From: JAOUEA01 sp040882605
Lineage (GTDB): Bacteria > Actinomycetota > UBA4738 > HRBIN12
DNA: 64,000 bases
NCBI GenBank assembly: GCA_040882605.1
Contig: JBBEAY010000058.1
Coordinates: 17,955-81,954, forward strand
Direction: 5' to 3'
The notes below the pieces were generated by a model. The model worked only from the letters and a program-made list of their open reading frames with translations, had not been told where the DNA came from and did not search any database. Position 1 is the first letter of the stretch; each line of letters starts with the position of its first letter. This document shows positions 35,226-44,100 of this stretch, one piece after another. The translations under genes and the position numbers were made by a program.

Positions 35226-36116
35226 TCAGTCGAGCACCTCGGCGTGCCAGTCGGCCACCTCTGCGAGCCATCGCCCCGGCGCCTCCATCTGCGGCAGGTG
35301 ACCCAGCTCGGGGAAGATCCTTCCCCGCCACGAGGGGTGTTCGCGCAACGCCGCCTCGGCGTACGCGGCCGGCACGAGCCGGTCCCGACGCCCGTGCAGC
35401 ACGAACACCGGACATCGAACACCCGACATCGCCCGTTGGGCGATATCGGGCCGACGACCCAGCCGGCGGAGCGACCGCCACGCGTCGAGGAACGCGGCGG
35501 GGGCGTCCGGGTCGAGCGAGCGTTCCCGCATCTGATCGACCATGAGGCGCACGATCTCATCGGAGATGCTCCCCGGATCGGCGACCAGGAACCTCAGTCC
35601 CAGCCGCATGGCGCGCTCGGTGTCGAGGCGGCGGAAGCGCGACTCGAGCATCGCCGGACCGAGCTTCGGCGCGTCATAGGCGGCGAACCCTGCGATCACA
35701 GCCGGATGCGGCCAGCTCCCGTGCACCGACGGGAAGGGTGAGCCCGTGAGCACGAGCCCCGCGACCCGATCGGGTTCGATCGCGGCCTGCATGATGCCGA
35801 TCACGCACCCCATCGAGTTGCCTGCGAGCACGACACGCCCGCTGGCGTGTGCCTCGATGAAGCGTGAGAGGACGCGGCGCTCGTCCATCAACCCCGATCC
35901 ACGGCCGTGGCGGGGCGAGTAGCCGAATCCCGGAATGTCTAGCGCCAGGATCCGGCCGAGGCCGGAGAGCCCCTGCGCCACTTGGACCCAGTTCAGGTGC
36001 GAGCCGCCGAGCCCGTGCACGAGCACGAACGTCGTCTCGGCCGGACCTGCCCACTCGCGGTACGCGACCGGCCCGTCGACATCGGCGGTCCGCATCTTGG
36101 GCAGCTCGAAAGTCAC
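35226..36116 (-). CDS. alpha/beta-hydrolase
   Basis: About 296 residues. Oxyanion HGLGGSHLNW, nucleophile elbow GNSMGC (Ser), acid in LHGRRDRLVP and catalytic His in ELGHLPQMEAP complete the triad. I start at GTG 36116 (ATG 36095 is possible); the frame remains open to 36341 but that part has no hydrolase character and is promoter region for the divergent sigma gene. Confidence 0.87.
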   Translation of the reverse strand: MTFELPKMRTADVDGPVAYREWAGPAETTFVLVHGLGGSHLNWVQVAQGLSGLGRILALDIPGFGYSPRHGRGSGLMDERRVLSRFIEAHASGRVVLAGNSMGCVIGIMQAAIEPDRVAGLVLTGSPFPSVHGSWPHPAVIAGFAAYDAPKLGPAMLESRFRRLDTERAMRLGLRFLVADPGSISDEIVRLMVDQMRERSLDPDAPAAFLDAWRSLRRLGRRPDIAQRAMSGVRCPVFVLHGRRDRLVPAAYAEAALREHPSWRGRIFPELGHLPQMEAPGRWLAEVADWHAEVLD

Positions 36117-36421
36117 GGAAAGAAGGCTACTCGCGGACCGCCGACCGAGCTGAGGGGGAAGGTTTGCGCTGGTCACGTTGTTGGAAGGGATACCTGAGGC
36201 GAAGCGTAGGGGGTGAGAAGTTGAGATCCGCAAGCGCTCGGCTTTACAAATGTGGCCCTGACCCCTTACCATACGAGGGAGCGGCTGCCAAGGCGTTTGT
36301 TCCTGTGCGTCTTGACTCCCTGCGGCCCGCACAGCCCGCAAGCACGAGGAACCCTAGTTCCCGAGGACCTACGACGTTGCACCACGCGACCGAGTGGCCT
36401 CGAGGAGGAGTGTGATACGAA
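36117..36421. other. intergenic region with a sigma-gene promoter candidate
   Basis: 305 bases between the divergent hydrolase and sigma-factor genes without a credible gene. I see one promoter candidate for the sigma gene (listed separately) and a purine-rich Shine-Dalgarno GAGGAGGAG at about 36402-36410 before the GTG at 36422. Nothing else stands out. Confidence 0.6.
36221..36250 (+). promoter_or_regulatory. promoter candidate for the RpoD-like sigma gene
   Basis: TTGAGA (36221-36226, 5/6 to consensus), 18 bases, TACAAA (36245-36250). It predicts a leader of about 165 bases. No operator-like repeat is evident. Confidence 0.4.
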
Positions 36422-37354
36422 GTGCCGGAGCCAGCGCGTCCCCTGGGGACCGATGACGCCGATGACCTGCGCCTCTACCTGGAGGCGGCGGCCCGCGAGC
36501 CGCTGCTTACCAAGGAGGAGGAGGTCGAGCTCGCCATGACCATCGAGGCGGGCAAGGAGGCAGAGGACCGCCTGCGTGCCGGGCGTCTTCGGTCCGAGAA
36601 GTCCATCGCCAAGGCCCGCCGTGACGTTCGCACGGCCGAGGCTGCGCGTCAGCGATTCATCATGGCCAACCTGCGACTGGTCGTGTCCGTGGCCCGCAAG
36701 TACCAGGGCCAGGGGCTTCCGCTCCTCGACCTGATCCAGGAAGGGAACATCGGTCTGATGCGTGCCGTCGAGCTGTTCGACTGGCGCCGTGGGTTCAAAT
36801 TCTCGACCTACGCCACCTGGTGGATCCGCCAAGGCATCACGCGCGCGATCGCAGATCGCTCGCGCTCGATCCGCCTGCCGGTGCACATCCACGACCGGCT
36901 CCGCAAGCTGAACCGCACGCGGTTCCAGTTCGCGCAGTCGATGGGTCGCGAGCCGAGCCGCGAAGAGCTGGCGAAGGCGCTCGACACCACGGTCGAGGAG
37001 ATCGACGATCTCACCGAGATGGGCCGTCGCGAGCCGCTGTCGCTTCAGTCGCCCGTGGGCGAAGACACCGAGCTCGGCGATCTGATCGAGGAGGTCGATT
37101 CCGACGCCGCGTTCAACGAGGTCGAGGACGCCCTGCTCCGTGAGGAGATCGGTGGCGCCGTCGACCGCGTGCTCGACGAACGTGAGCGTCACGTGGTGGC
37201 CCTTCGCTACGGGCTCGAGAACGGACAGCCGCTCAGTCTGCGCGAGACCGGCAAAGTGCTCGGTCTCAGTGGCGAGCGCGTTCGCCTGATCGAGCGCGAG
37301 GCTCTGCGGAAGCTGCGCGACTCGAACCTGATCAATACCGTCGCGCTCGGCTAA
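36422..37354 (+). CDS. RNA polymerase sigma factor, RpoD/SigA-like (group 1/2)
   Basis: 310-residue sigma-70 with regions 1.2 (DDLRLYLEAAAREPLLTKEEE), 2 (RQRFIMANLRLVVSVARKYQGQGLPLLDLIQEGNIGLM, FKFSTYATWWIRQGITRA), 3 and 4 (LSLRETGKVLGLSGERVRLIEREALRKLR). It lacks the long acidic N-terminus of a major RpoD, so it may be the short principal sigma of this lineage or a SigB-like group 2 factor. A strong terminator follows. Confidence 0.92.
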   Translation: MPEPARPLGTDDADDLRLYLEAAAREPLLTKEEEVELAMTIEAGKEAEDRLRAGRLRSEKSIAKARRDVRTAEAARQRFIMANLRLVVSVARKYQGQGLPLLDLIQEGNIGLMRAVELFDWRRGFKFSTYATWWIRQGITRAIADRSRSIRLPVHIHDRLRKLNRTRFQFAQSMGREPSREELAKALDTTVEEIDDLTEMGRREPLSLQSPVGEDTELGDLIEEVDSDAAFNEVEDALLREEIGGAVDRVLDERERHVVALRYGLENGQPLSLRETGKVLGLSGERVRLIEREALRKLRDSNLINTVALG

Positions 37355-37375
37355 CACCCGAGCGCCGCACGCGTG

Positions 37376-37411
37376 ACCCGAGGGCCGGCCCGCAAGGGCT
37401 GGCCCTCGGGT
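37376..37411 (+). terminator. strong hairpin terminator after the sigma gene
   Basis: A 16-base-pair stem, ACCCGAGGGCCGGCCC paired with GGGCTGGCCCTCGGGT (one G-T pair), around a GCAA tetraloop. It lies 21 bases after the sigma stop codon. No T-run. Confidence 0.75.
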
Positions 37412-37458
37412 ATCTCCCGGATCCTTCAGTCCTTCGCCCATCTGTCGATATCCCCCAG

Positions 37459-38445
37459 GTGGAGGACTCGACCACGGCCGCCGAGCTGTATACGCCCGAA
37501 GCTCTCGAGGCTCGCTTGATCGAAGCCGAGCGCAAGCTCTTCGAGGCAGAGGCGAAGTACTCGAACCTGCTCGAGCAGCTTCCGGCGGCTATCTACATCG
37601 ACTCATCCGAGCCGGACGGGCCGACCTACTACGTCAGCCCGCGGATCCGCGAGCTGCTGGGCATCTCGCCCGCCGAGTACATCGCTCGTTCCGGTGACTG
37701 GGACTCGATGATCCATCCCGACGACCGCGAGCGCATCGAGGCGGACTACCTGTCGTTCCTGGAGACCGGTCAGCCCGAGGCCGGTGACTACCGGTACCTG
37801 CACGCCGACGGCCACATGGTGTGGATCCACGACCGGTCGCAGATCGTTCGCGATGAGAACGGCCTCGAGATGTTCGTACAGGGCGTGATGTTCGACATCA
37901 CCGCACAGAAGGAAGCCGAGCTGGCGTTGCAGCACATGGCATACCACGACACACTGACCGGACTGCCCAACCGTGCGATGTTCGAGGAGCACCTGGACCT
38001 TGCGGTCGCTCGCGCGAGGCGATACGAGCGCTCGGTGGCCGTGCTGTTCATGGATCTCGACGGCTTCAAGGACGTGAACGATTCGATGGGCCATGCCGCC
38101 GGCGACGAGCTCCTGTGCGTGGTCGCGTCGCGGCTTCGAGAGGCAACCCGTGACACCGACCTCGTGGCTCGCCTCGGCGGGGACGAGTTCCTCGTGTTGC
38201 TGGCCGATCTACCCGACGACCGAGGGAGCTCTGCCGAAGGCGTGATCCAAGCGGTCGCCGGGCGCGTGGAAAGCGCGGTCGGGCGACCGGTCGCGCTGAG
38301 GGGACGCACGGTGGTGACCACGATCAGCGTCGGATCGAGCGTATTCCCGTTCGAGGCGCAGGACGTCGAAGACCTGATGTCTCGCGCCGACGCTGCGATG
38401 TACGCGCACAAGCGCCGCGGCACAGCAGCTCGCATCACTGGATAA
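37459..38445 (+). CDS. PAS-domain diguanylate cyclase
   Basis: 328 residues: short coiled N-terminus, a PAS sensor (about 35-155) and a GGDEF domain (about 165-325). The active site reads GGDEF, and RDTD five residues before it is a complete RxxD inhibitory site, so it should make c-di-GMP under product feedback. No membrane segment. GTG start. Its PAS domain is clearly similar to that of the histidine kinase at 42047-43186. Confidence 0.92.
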   Translation: MEDSTTAAELYTPEALEARLIEAERKLFEAEAKYSNLLEQLPAAIYIDSSEPDGPTYYVSPRIRELLGISPAEYIARSGDWDSMIHPDDRERIEADYLSFLETGQPEAGDYRYLHADGHMVWIHDRSQIVRDENGLEMFVQGVMFDITAQKEAELALQHMAYHDTLTGLPNRAMFEEHLDLAVARARRYERSVAVLFMDLDGFKDVNDSMGHAAGDELLCVVASRLREATRDTDLVARLGGDEFLVLLADLPDDRGSSAEGVIQAVAGRVESAVGRPVALRGRTVVTTISVGSSVFPFEAQDVEDLMSRADAAMYAHKRRGTAARITG

Positions 38446-38468
38446 CGCCGCGCCTGAGCCCGGTCTGC

Positions 38469-39035
38469 TCACGCTCTGCCAGTGGCACGATCGAGCGCCA
38501 CTGCCATGATGCCCATCTGCGTCATAGAGTCGAACAGTTCGCCCGAGCGCACCTGCGCGAGCGCCTCACCGAACGACACCCACCGCAGGTCGAGGTCTTC
38601 GGTCTCGTCTGGGTGGGCCTCGCCCTCGACGAGGTCGGTGGCCAGGTAGAGCGCGCCGGTCTCGTCGGTCGTGGAGTTGGTAAGAGAGAACCGCAGCAGC
38701 TCGCGCCAGCTCTCGGCGCGGTACCCGGTTTCCTCGGCAAGCTCCCGCTGAGCGCCCTCGAGCAGGTCGTCGCCGATCGTGACGCCGCCCTCGGGGATCT
38801 CCCATGAATAGCGGTCGAGCGTGTACCGGTACTGGCCGACCAAGAGCACATGGTTGCGGTCGTCGAGCGCGACCACGCCGACCGCGTGTGTTCGTGGGTG
38901 CACCACTCCGTAGACGCCCGGCTTCCCGTCGGGTCGCAAGACCTCGTCGTGGAACACCTGGATCCAGGCGTTCTCGTATGCCAACCTGCGGGACACGCGC
39001 GACCATGGGTTGGGTGCGTCGTCGGGTGGGATCAC
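38469..39035 (-). CDS. NUDIX hydrolase (ADP-ribose pyrophosphatase-like)
   Basis: 188 residues. The NUDIX box is GGVTIGDDLLEGAQRELAEE followed by TGY; the Glu of position 7 is Asp here, while the essential REUxEExGU part is intact. The EIPEGG entry is like ADP-ribose/GDP-mannose hydrolases of the NudF type. Start GTG 39035 overlaps the plsC-like stop by 4 bases; last gene of an adh-plsC-nudix operon. Confidence 0.88.
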   Translation of the reverse strand: MIPPDDAPNPWSRVSRRLAYENAWIQVFHDEVLRPDGKPGVYGVVHPRTHAVGVVALDDRNHVLLVGQYRYTLDRYSWEIPEGGVTIGDDLLEGAQRELAEETGYRAESWRELLRFSLTNSTTDETGALYLATDLVEGEAHPDETEDLDLRWVSFGEALAQVRSGELFDSMTQMGIMAVALDRATGRA

Positions 39036-39679
39036 GCTGGGTCTCCTGCGAGGGTGCGGGCGCGCGCGAGGACCGCCTCGAGCCCCTCGCGGTAGCGGTC
39101 TCGGAACGCCGTCGGTGACTCCTGCGGGTGTGGCACGATCGCCTCACCGTAGACGAGCGCCATCGTGTGCCGACGTAGCAGCGAGGTGCGATCCAGGCCG
39201 GCCTTGGGCCAGACTTCGTGCGTGCCCCAGATGCCCACGGGCACGACGGGCGCGCCCGATGGGATCGCGACGCGTGTGAGGCCCGAGCGGATCCGTTGCA
39301 AGCCCGCGCGAGGGTCTTCGCTCACCCTTCCTTCGGGGAAGATGCCGACGCACGAGCCATCGCGTGCGGCCGCGATCGCCTCGTCGAGGGCACCCGTGTC
39401 GCCGGCGCCGCGGCGGATCGGCACCTGCTTCGCCTGCCGAACTATCCATCCGATGACGCCATGGAAGACCTCGGCCGCGATGAGGTTGCGTGTCGGACGC
39501 CACCGCCCGATGCCGGTGACCGCGGAGATCGCCGGGCCGTCGAGCACGCTGACGTGATTGGGCGCCACTATCACCGCCCCTTCGCGAGACACATGCTCGA
39601 TGCCCTCGATCCGCACCCGGAACACCGTCGCCATGACCACTCGCACGAGCGGCGCGCCGACGATCCAGATCCAGTTCAT
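39032..39679 (-). CDS. 1-acyl-sn-glycerol-3-phosphate acyltransferase (PlsC-like)
   Basis: 215-residue membrane-associated acyltransferase. Motif I NHVSVLD (HxxxxD) and motif III FPEGRVSED are clear. Adds the second acyl chain to lysophosphatidate, or a related acyl transfer. It overlaps both neighbours by 4 bases (ATGA with the dehydrogenase, GTGA with the NUDIX gene). Confidence 0.9.
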   Translation of the reverse strand: MNWIWIVGAPLVRVVMATVFRVRIEGIEHVSREGAVIVAPNHVSVLDGPAISAVTGIGRWRPTRNLIAAEVFHGVIGWIVRQAKQVPIRRGAGDTGALDEAIAAARDGSCVGIFPEGRVSEDPRAGLQRIRSGLTRVAIPSGAPVVPVGIWGTHEVWPKAGLDRTSLLRRHTMALVYGEAIVPHPQESPTAFRDRYREGLEAVLARARTLAGDPA

Positions 39680-40836
39680 GCCGGCCTGTGGGCCTCGTCG
39701 CCGGCGTCGCCGCGAGGGTCGACGCCGGGGAACACGACCACCGACCGGATGACCTCTCCGGCGAGCATCGCTCGGACCCCTTCGGCGAGGTCGTCGTCGG
39801 TGAGCGCGATCTCGCGGGTCACCATCGCGTCGAGGTCGATGGAACCGCCGACCGCCCAGGCGGCCATCTGCGGGAAGTCCTCGCTCGGGATCGGGTCGCC
39901 ACCGTCGGTGACGAGCAGGCTGACCTTGCGTGGGTACGCGGCGCGATCACCGCCGTTCCATGACAGCGTGAGCTCGCTCGGCATGGGCGGCACCCCGATC
40001 GCAACTGCGGTGCCTGCATATCCGAGCATCTCCACCGCTTGGCGCACGCACTCCGCGCGTCCGACCGCCTCGAACGCGAGATCAACCCCTTCGCCGCCGG
40101 TCAGCTCGCGGACGGCTTCGACCACGTCGACGGCGGCCGCGTCGACGGTGTCGGTCGCCCCGAAACCGACAGCCCAGTCCAGCTTGGCCGGCGCGACGTC
40201 GACCGCGATCAGCCTCTCAGCGCCGGCCACCCGAGCCCCCTGCAGCGCCGCCAGGCCGATGCCGCCGAGACCGATCACGGCGACGCTTGCCCCCGGCCAC
40301 ACCTTTGCGGTCTGCACCGCGGCGCCGATGCCCGTCGAGACGCCGCACCCCAGCAGGCACGCTCGGGAGAGTGCGAGCTCATCGGGCATGGCTACGACCT
40401 GGGGTTCGGTCACGACCGTGTGTGTCGCGAGCGTGCCGCATTGCAGCACGCCCGTGAGCACCTGGCCGTCGCGGGCCCGATGCACCCGGGGCGGCTGATG
40501 GAGCTCGTGCCCACATCGGCGAGGAGCCCCACGCAGGCACTGGCGGCAACGGCCGCACGGCACCGCCCACGTCAGCACGACGCGGTCGCCGGGTGCGACC
40601 GAGCCGACGCCTTTTCCGACCGCATCAACAACGCCGGCGCCTTCGTGCCCGAGCAGCATGGGCCAGGGCGCTCCCCAGTTGCCGTGTTCGATCGCCCAGA
40701 CATCGCTGTGACAGAGCCCGCTCGCCGCCAGACGCACGAGCACCTCGCCGGGGCCGGGATCGTCGACGACGATGGCTTCCACGTGGATCGTGGAGCCCTC
40801 TCTTTCAACCACCGCGCCGAGGCCGTCCGTGGGCAT
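39676..40836 (-). CDS. zinc-dependent alcohol dehydrogenase (class III-like MDR)
   Basis: 386-residue medium-chain dehydrogenase. Catalytic Zn ligands in GLCHSDVW and GHEGAG, the structural Zn lobe CGRCRQCLRGAPRRCG, NAD motif GLGGIGLAALQ. The start at ATG 40836 has GGAGGA 6 bases upstream. Resembles mycothiol/NDMA-dependent or aryl-alcohol dehydrogenases; substrate not certain. Confidence 0.92.
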   Translation of the reverse strand: MPTDGLGAVVEREGSTIHVEAIVVDDPGPGEVLVRLAASGLCHSDVWAIEHGNWGAPWPMLLGHEGAGVVDAVGKGVGSVAPGDRVVLTWAVPCGRCRQCLRGAPRRCGHELHQPPRVHRARDGQVLTGVLQCGTLATHTVVTEPQVVAMPDELALSRACLLGCGVSTGIGAAVQTAKVWPGASVAVIGLGGIGLAALQGARVAGAERLIAVDVAPAKLDWAVGFGATDTVDAAAVDVVEAVRELTGGEGVDLAFEAVGRAECVRQAVEMLGYAGTAVAIGVPPMPSELTLSWNGGDRAAYPRKVSLLVTDGGDPIPSEDFPQMAAWAVGGSIDLDAMVTREIALTDDDLAEGVRAMLAGEVIRSVVVFPGVDPRGDAGDEAHRPA

Positions 40837-40880
40837 GCTTCCTCCTGCTCGCCGAGAGGCGCCCATGCTAGCGTCAGGCG

Positions 40881-42041
40881 ATGCACGCCAAGTCGCTCCT
40901 CGAGCTCGCCGCCTCGCGATATGACGCATTCGTGGCCGAGCTGGAGCAGATGGTGAACGTCGATTGCGGCTCATACACCCCGGCAGGGGTGAATGAGATC
41001 GCCGACCTCTGCGAGGCGCGCATGCGCGAGCGGAGGTTCACGGTCGACCGTCGCCAGCATGAGCCGACGAGTGGTGAGTCGCAGCTCGGCGATCTCGTGG
41101 TCGGAACCCTCGAGGGCCGAGGTGGTCCGAACGTGCTGCTGGTCGGACACATGGACACGGTCTTCGACGAGGGCACCGTGGCCGAGCGACCCTTCCGTAT
41201 CGAAGGTGACATCGCGCGCGGGCCGGGGGTGTCCGACATGAAGGGCGGGCTGCTCACCGGATTCCATGCGGTCGAGGTGCTGCAGGAAGCGGGTTTCGAG
41301 GGGTTCGGTCGCATCACCTACGTCTGCAATCCCGACGAGGAGATCGGCTCGCCGATGTCGGGACCGGTGATCCGGGAGCTGGCGCCCGCGCACGACGCGG
41401 CGTTCGTGCTCGAAGGCGCCCGCGCGAACGGCGACATCGTGAGCGCGCGCAAGGGCATCACCGACTACACGATCGAGTTCACCGGGCGCGCGGCCCACGC
41501 GGGGGTCGAGCCCGAGAAGGGCGCCAACGCGGTGCTCGCGGCGGCCAACGCCACGATCGCCTTGCAGGGTCTCAACGCGCGTTGGCCCGGAGTGACGGTG
41601 AACGTCGGCGTCACGCGCGGCGGAACCCGCACGAACGTCGTCGCCGAGCGCTGCGTGTTGCAGGTCGACCTGCGCTCACCCGACCTCGTGACGCTCGAGC
41701 AGGCTGAGGCCGAGATCGAGCGGCTCTGCTCGGACCACGGAGTCGATGGCGTGGTCGCCCGCGTCGAGGGCAACGGTTGGCACCGTCCGATGGAGAAGAA
41801 GCAGGGCGGCGCCCGCCTCGCCGCGCTCGCGATCGAGGTGGCGGCGGAGCTTGGGTTCGAGCTGCGAGACGCAGCCACTGGAGGCGCAAGTGATGCGAAC
41901 ACGACGAGTGCCGCCGGCACACCGACCATCGACGGGCTCGGTCCGATCGGCGGTGACGACCACGCGTCCGCCGAGTGGCTCGACCTCACGAGCGTCGTGC
42001 CGCGAGTGGCCTTGCTCGCCGGACTCATCTCGAGGGCTTGA
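40881..42041 (+). CDS. M20-family metallopeptidase (glutamate carboxypeptidase-like)
   Basis: 386-residue co-catalytic zinc peptidase. Metal ligands in GHMDTVF, GVSDMKGG, and the catalytic PDEEIGS; the dimerisation domain follows (GRAAHAGVEPEKGANAV). The CPG2-like subgroup hydrolyses N-acyl-glutamate bonds, but substrate is inferred only from similarity. Followed after 5 bases by the histidine-kinase gene. Confidence 0.91.
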   Translation: MHAKSLLELAASRYDAFVAELEQMVNVDCGSYTPAGVNEIADLCEARMRERRFTVDRRQHEPTSGESQLGDLVVGTLEGRGGPNVLLVGHMDTVFDEGTVAERPFRIEGDIARGPGVSDMKGGLLTGFHAVEVLQEAGFEGFGRITYVCNPDEEIGSPMSGPVIRELAPAHDAAFVLEGARANGDIVSARKGITDYTIEFTGRAAHAGVEPEKGANAVLAAANATIALQGLNARWPGVTVNVGVTRGGTRTNVVAERCVLQVDLRSPDLVTLEQAEAEIERLCSDHGVDGVVARVEGNGWHRPMEKKQGGARLAALAIEVAAELGFELRDAATGGASDANTTSAAGTPTIDGLGPIGGDDHASAEWLDLTSVVPRVALLAGLISRA

Positions 42042-42046
42042 CGTCG

Positions 42047-43186
42047 ATGCACGACAGGCCGGCGCACGCCGCGGCGCCCGGAAGCAGCATGCATGATGAG
42101 CTGGGACGGCCGTCCGTCGAGGACTACCGCGAGCTGGTCGAAGGCATCCCGGCGATCCTCTATGTCGACCGTCCCGACGAGTTCTCCACGAACTTCTACA
42201 CGAGCCCACAGGCCGAGGCGCTGCTCGGCTACGCGCAGGAGGAGTGGGGCACCGACCAGGAGCTGTGGCTGCGCATCATCCACCCTGACGATGTCGATGC
42301 CGTGCGGGCCGAGAACGAGCGATCCAACGTCGATGGCGAGCCGTTCCGTGCGGAGTATCGGGTCATCGCTGCCGACGGGCGCGTCGTGTGGATCCGCGAC
42401 GACGCCGTGCTCGTTCGCGACGAGCAGGGCGAGCCGTCGTACTGGCGAGGCATCATGCTCGATGTCACGGCGGAGAAGGAAGCAGAAGACAAGCTCCGCT
42501 GGAGCCTCGATGTGCTCCGGCGCACGATCCAGCAGCGGCGCGACCTCGCGCACAAGGTCGAGACCGCCCAGGAAGAGGAACGCCGACAGATCGCGGCCGA
42601 CATCCACGACGACTCGATCCAGGTGATGAGCGCCGTCGACCTGCGGCTCGCGCTGCTCGCCGAGCGGCCCGACTCGATCACCACCGCTGCGCTCGGCGAG
42701 CTGCGCTCGACCGTGCGCGAATCGATCGAGCGGCTCCGCTCACTGGTCTTCGAGCTGCGCCCCGCGGCGCTCGACCGCGAAGGGCTCGTCGTGGCGATCG
42801 ACCAGTACCTGTCGTACGCGGCGAAGGAGACGGGCTGGAGCTACGAGGTGATCGACGAGCTCACGCACGAACCGGAGCCCGAGCTGCGGGTCTCGCTCTA
42901 CCGCATCGTGCAGGAAGCCGTGACCAACGCTCGAAAGCACGCCGGGGCTCGCGGGGTCTCGGTACGGGTGACGACCGCTGGAGATGGCGTCTCGGTGCTC
43001 GTCGCCGACGACGGTGCCGGATTCGACACCGATGGCGTGGACACGCCGGTGCCGGGCCATCTGGGGCTCGCGACGATGATCGAACGCTCTGAGCTCGTCG
43101 GCGGCTGGTGTCGCGTCGCGAGCGAGGCTGACGCCGGAACGACCGTCGAGTGCTGGCTGCCGTCGGACGAAGGAGTCGCCCGCTGA
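42047..43186 (+). CDS. PAS-domain sensor histidine kinase (NarX/LuxR type, HisKA_3)
   Basis: About 379 residues, cytoplasmic. PAS domain at about 30-145, coiled linker, HisKA_3 dimerisation helix with the phospho-acceptor His187 in RRQIAADIHDDSIQ, and HATPase_c (VTNARKHAG, DDGAGFD, GHLGLATMIER). Such kinases pair with LuxR-type response regulators, but none is adjacent, so it is an orphan. Start ATG 42047 (42089 possible). Confidence 0.91.
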   Translation: MHDRPAHAAAPGSSMHDELGRPSVEDYRELVEGIPAILYVDRPDEFSTNFYTSPQAEALLGYAQEEWGTDQELWLRIIHPDDVDAVRAENERSNVDGEPFRAEYRVIAADGRVVWIRDDAVLVRDEQGEPSYWRGIMLDVTAEKEAEDKLRWSLDVLRRTIQQRRDLAHKVETAQEEERRQIAADIHDDSIQVMSAVDLRLALLAERPDSITTAALGELRSTVRESIERLRSLVFELRPAALDREGLVVAIDQYLSYAAKETGWSYEVIDELTHEPEPELRVSLYRIVQEAVTNARKHAGARGVSVRVTTAGDGVSVLVADDGAGFDTDGVDTPVPGHLGLATMIERSELVGGWCRVASEADAGTTVECWLPSDEGVAR

Positions 43187-43190
43187 AGGC

Positions 43191-44036
43191 TCAGTCGACC
43201 GGTGATCTCGGGGCGACGCTTCGCCCAAGGTGCATCCAGGTCAGAAGGCAGCGGTAGAGCATGCGGAAGTCCTCGCTCGCGAAGGAGACCGTGCGCGCCC
43301 CGGTGCGCTCGGTGCCGGGCGAGAGCGCACATAGGTCCGTGACGGCGGTGTTCACGAGGTCGAGCTCGAGGGTGAAGGGGCCTTCGGGCTTCCACACCTC
43401 GAGCCGGTCGCAGTTCTTCACCACGTCGCGCACCATGCCCCTGATCGCCGTCTGTGCCTTCGAGGGTGACATGCATCGACCGACGCGGTCGCCGAAGCCT
43501 TCCTTCACGGCGACGGTCTTGATCCACGGAAGCCGCTCTTTGGCCTGATCGCAGCACGCGCGGTCGCCCGCGACGAACCCGACCGGCACGCCGAACGTGC
43601 CGGCGAGCGCCGCGTTGAGATGGGTCTCGTTCCACGAGTCACCGTTCACCCGCAGGTCGGTGATGAAACCGGTGTAGGTGTGGGCGAGGATCGCGCCGGG
43701 CGTGCCCGCGCCGGCGTGATACCCGATGAAGACCGCGCAGCTCATGCCTTCGTCGATGCCGGTCATCATGCTGAATGGCACCTTCGGCGTGCCCTGCACG
43801 AGGTCCGCGCGCTCGTCGAGCTTGTGCGGCAAGAGGTTGCCCATGTCGCCGTGCGAATCGCTCACGACCACTTTGCGCGCGGCAGAATCACAGGCCCCCG
43901 CGATCGCGGCGTTGGCTTCCTCGGTCATGATCTCGCGGGCCCAGGCGTAGTCGTCGGTGCCGCGGACGGTCTGTCGCAGGGTGGTGATCCCGGCGATGCC
44001 TTCCATGTCGACGGAGATGAAGACGTTGAGACTCAT
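43191..44036 (-). CDS. M55 D-aminopeptidase (DppA-like)
   Basis: 281-residue zinc aminopeptidase of the DppA family, which cleaves D-Ala-containing peptides in the cytoplasm. Metal residues in ISVDMEGIAG, VSDSHGDMGN and IGYHAGAG; the ETHLNAALAG stretch supplies the further Glu. Start ATG 44036 has GGAGGG 6 bases upstream; the longer open frame is Arg/Ser-rich shadow. Confidence 0.92.
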   Translation of the reverse strand: MSLNVFISVDMEGIAGITTLRQTVRGTDDYAWAREIMTEEANAAIAGACDSAARKVVVSDSHGDMGNLLPHKLDERADLVQGTPKVPFSMMTGIDEGMSCAVFIGYHAGAGTPGAILAHTYTGFITDLRVNGDSWNETHLNAALAGTFGVPVGFVAGDRACCDQAKERLPWIKTVAVKEGFGDRVGRCMSPSKAQTAIRGMVRDVVKNCDRLEVWKPEGPFTLELDLVNTAVTDLCALSPGTERTGARTVSFASEDFRMLYRCLLTWMHLGRSVAPRSPVD

Positions 44037-44100
44037 GGTGCCCTCCGGGCGATGGCCGCCGGCCCCCCGACGTGCGTACCAGCCCCTGCGTCGCGCGATG

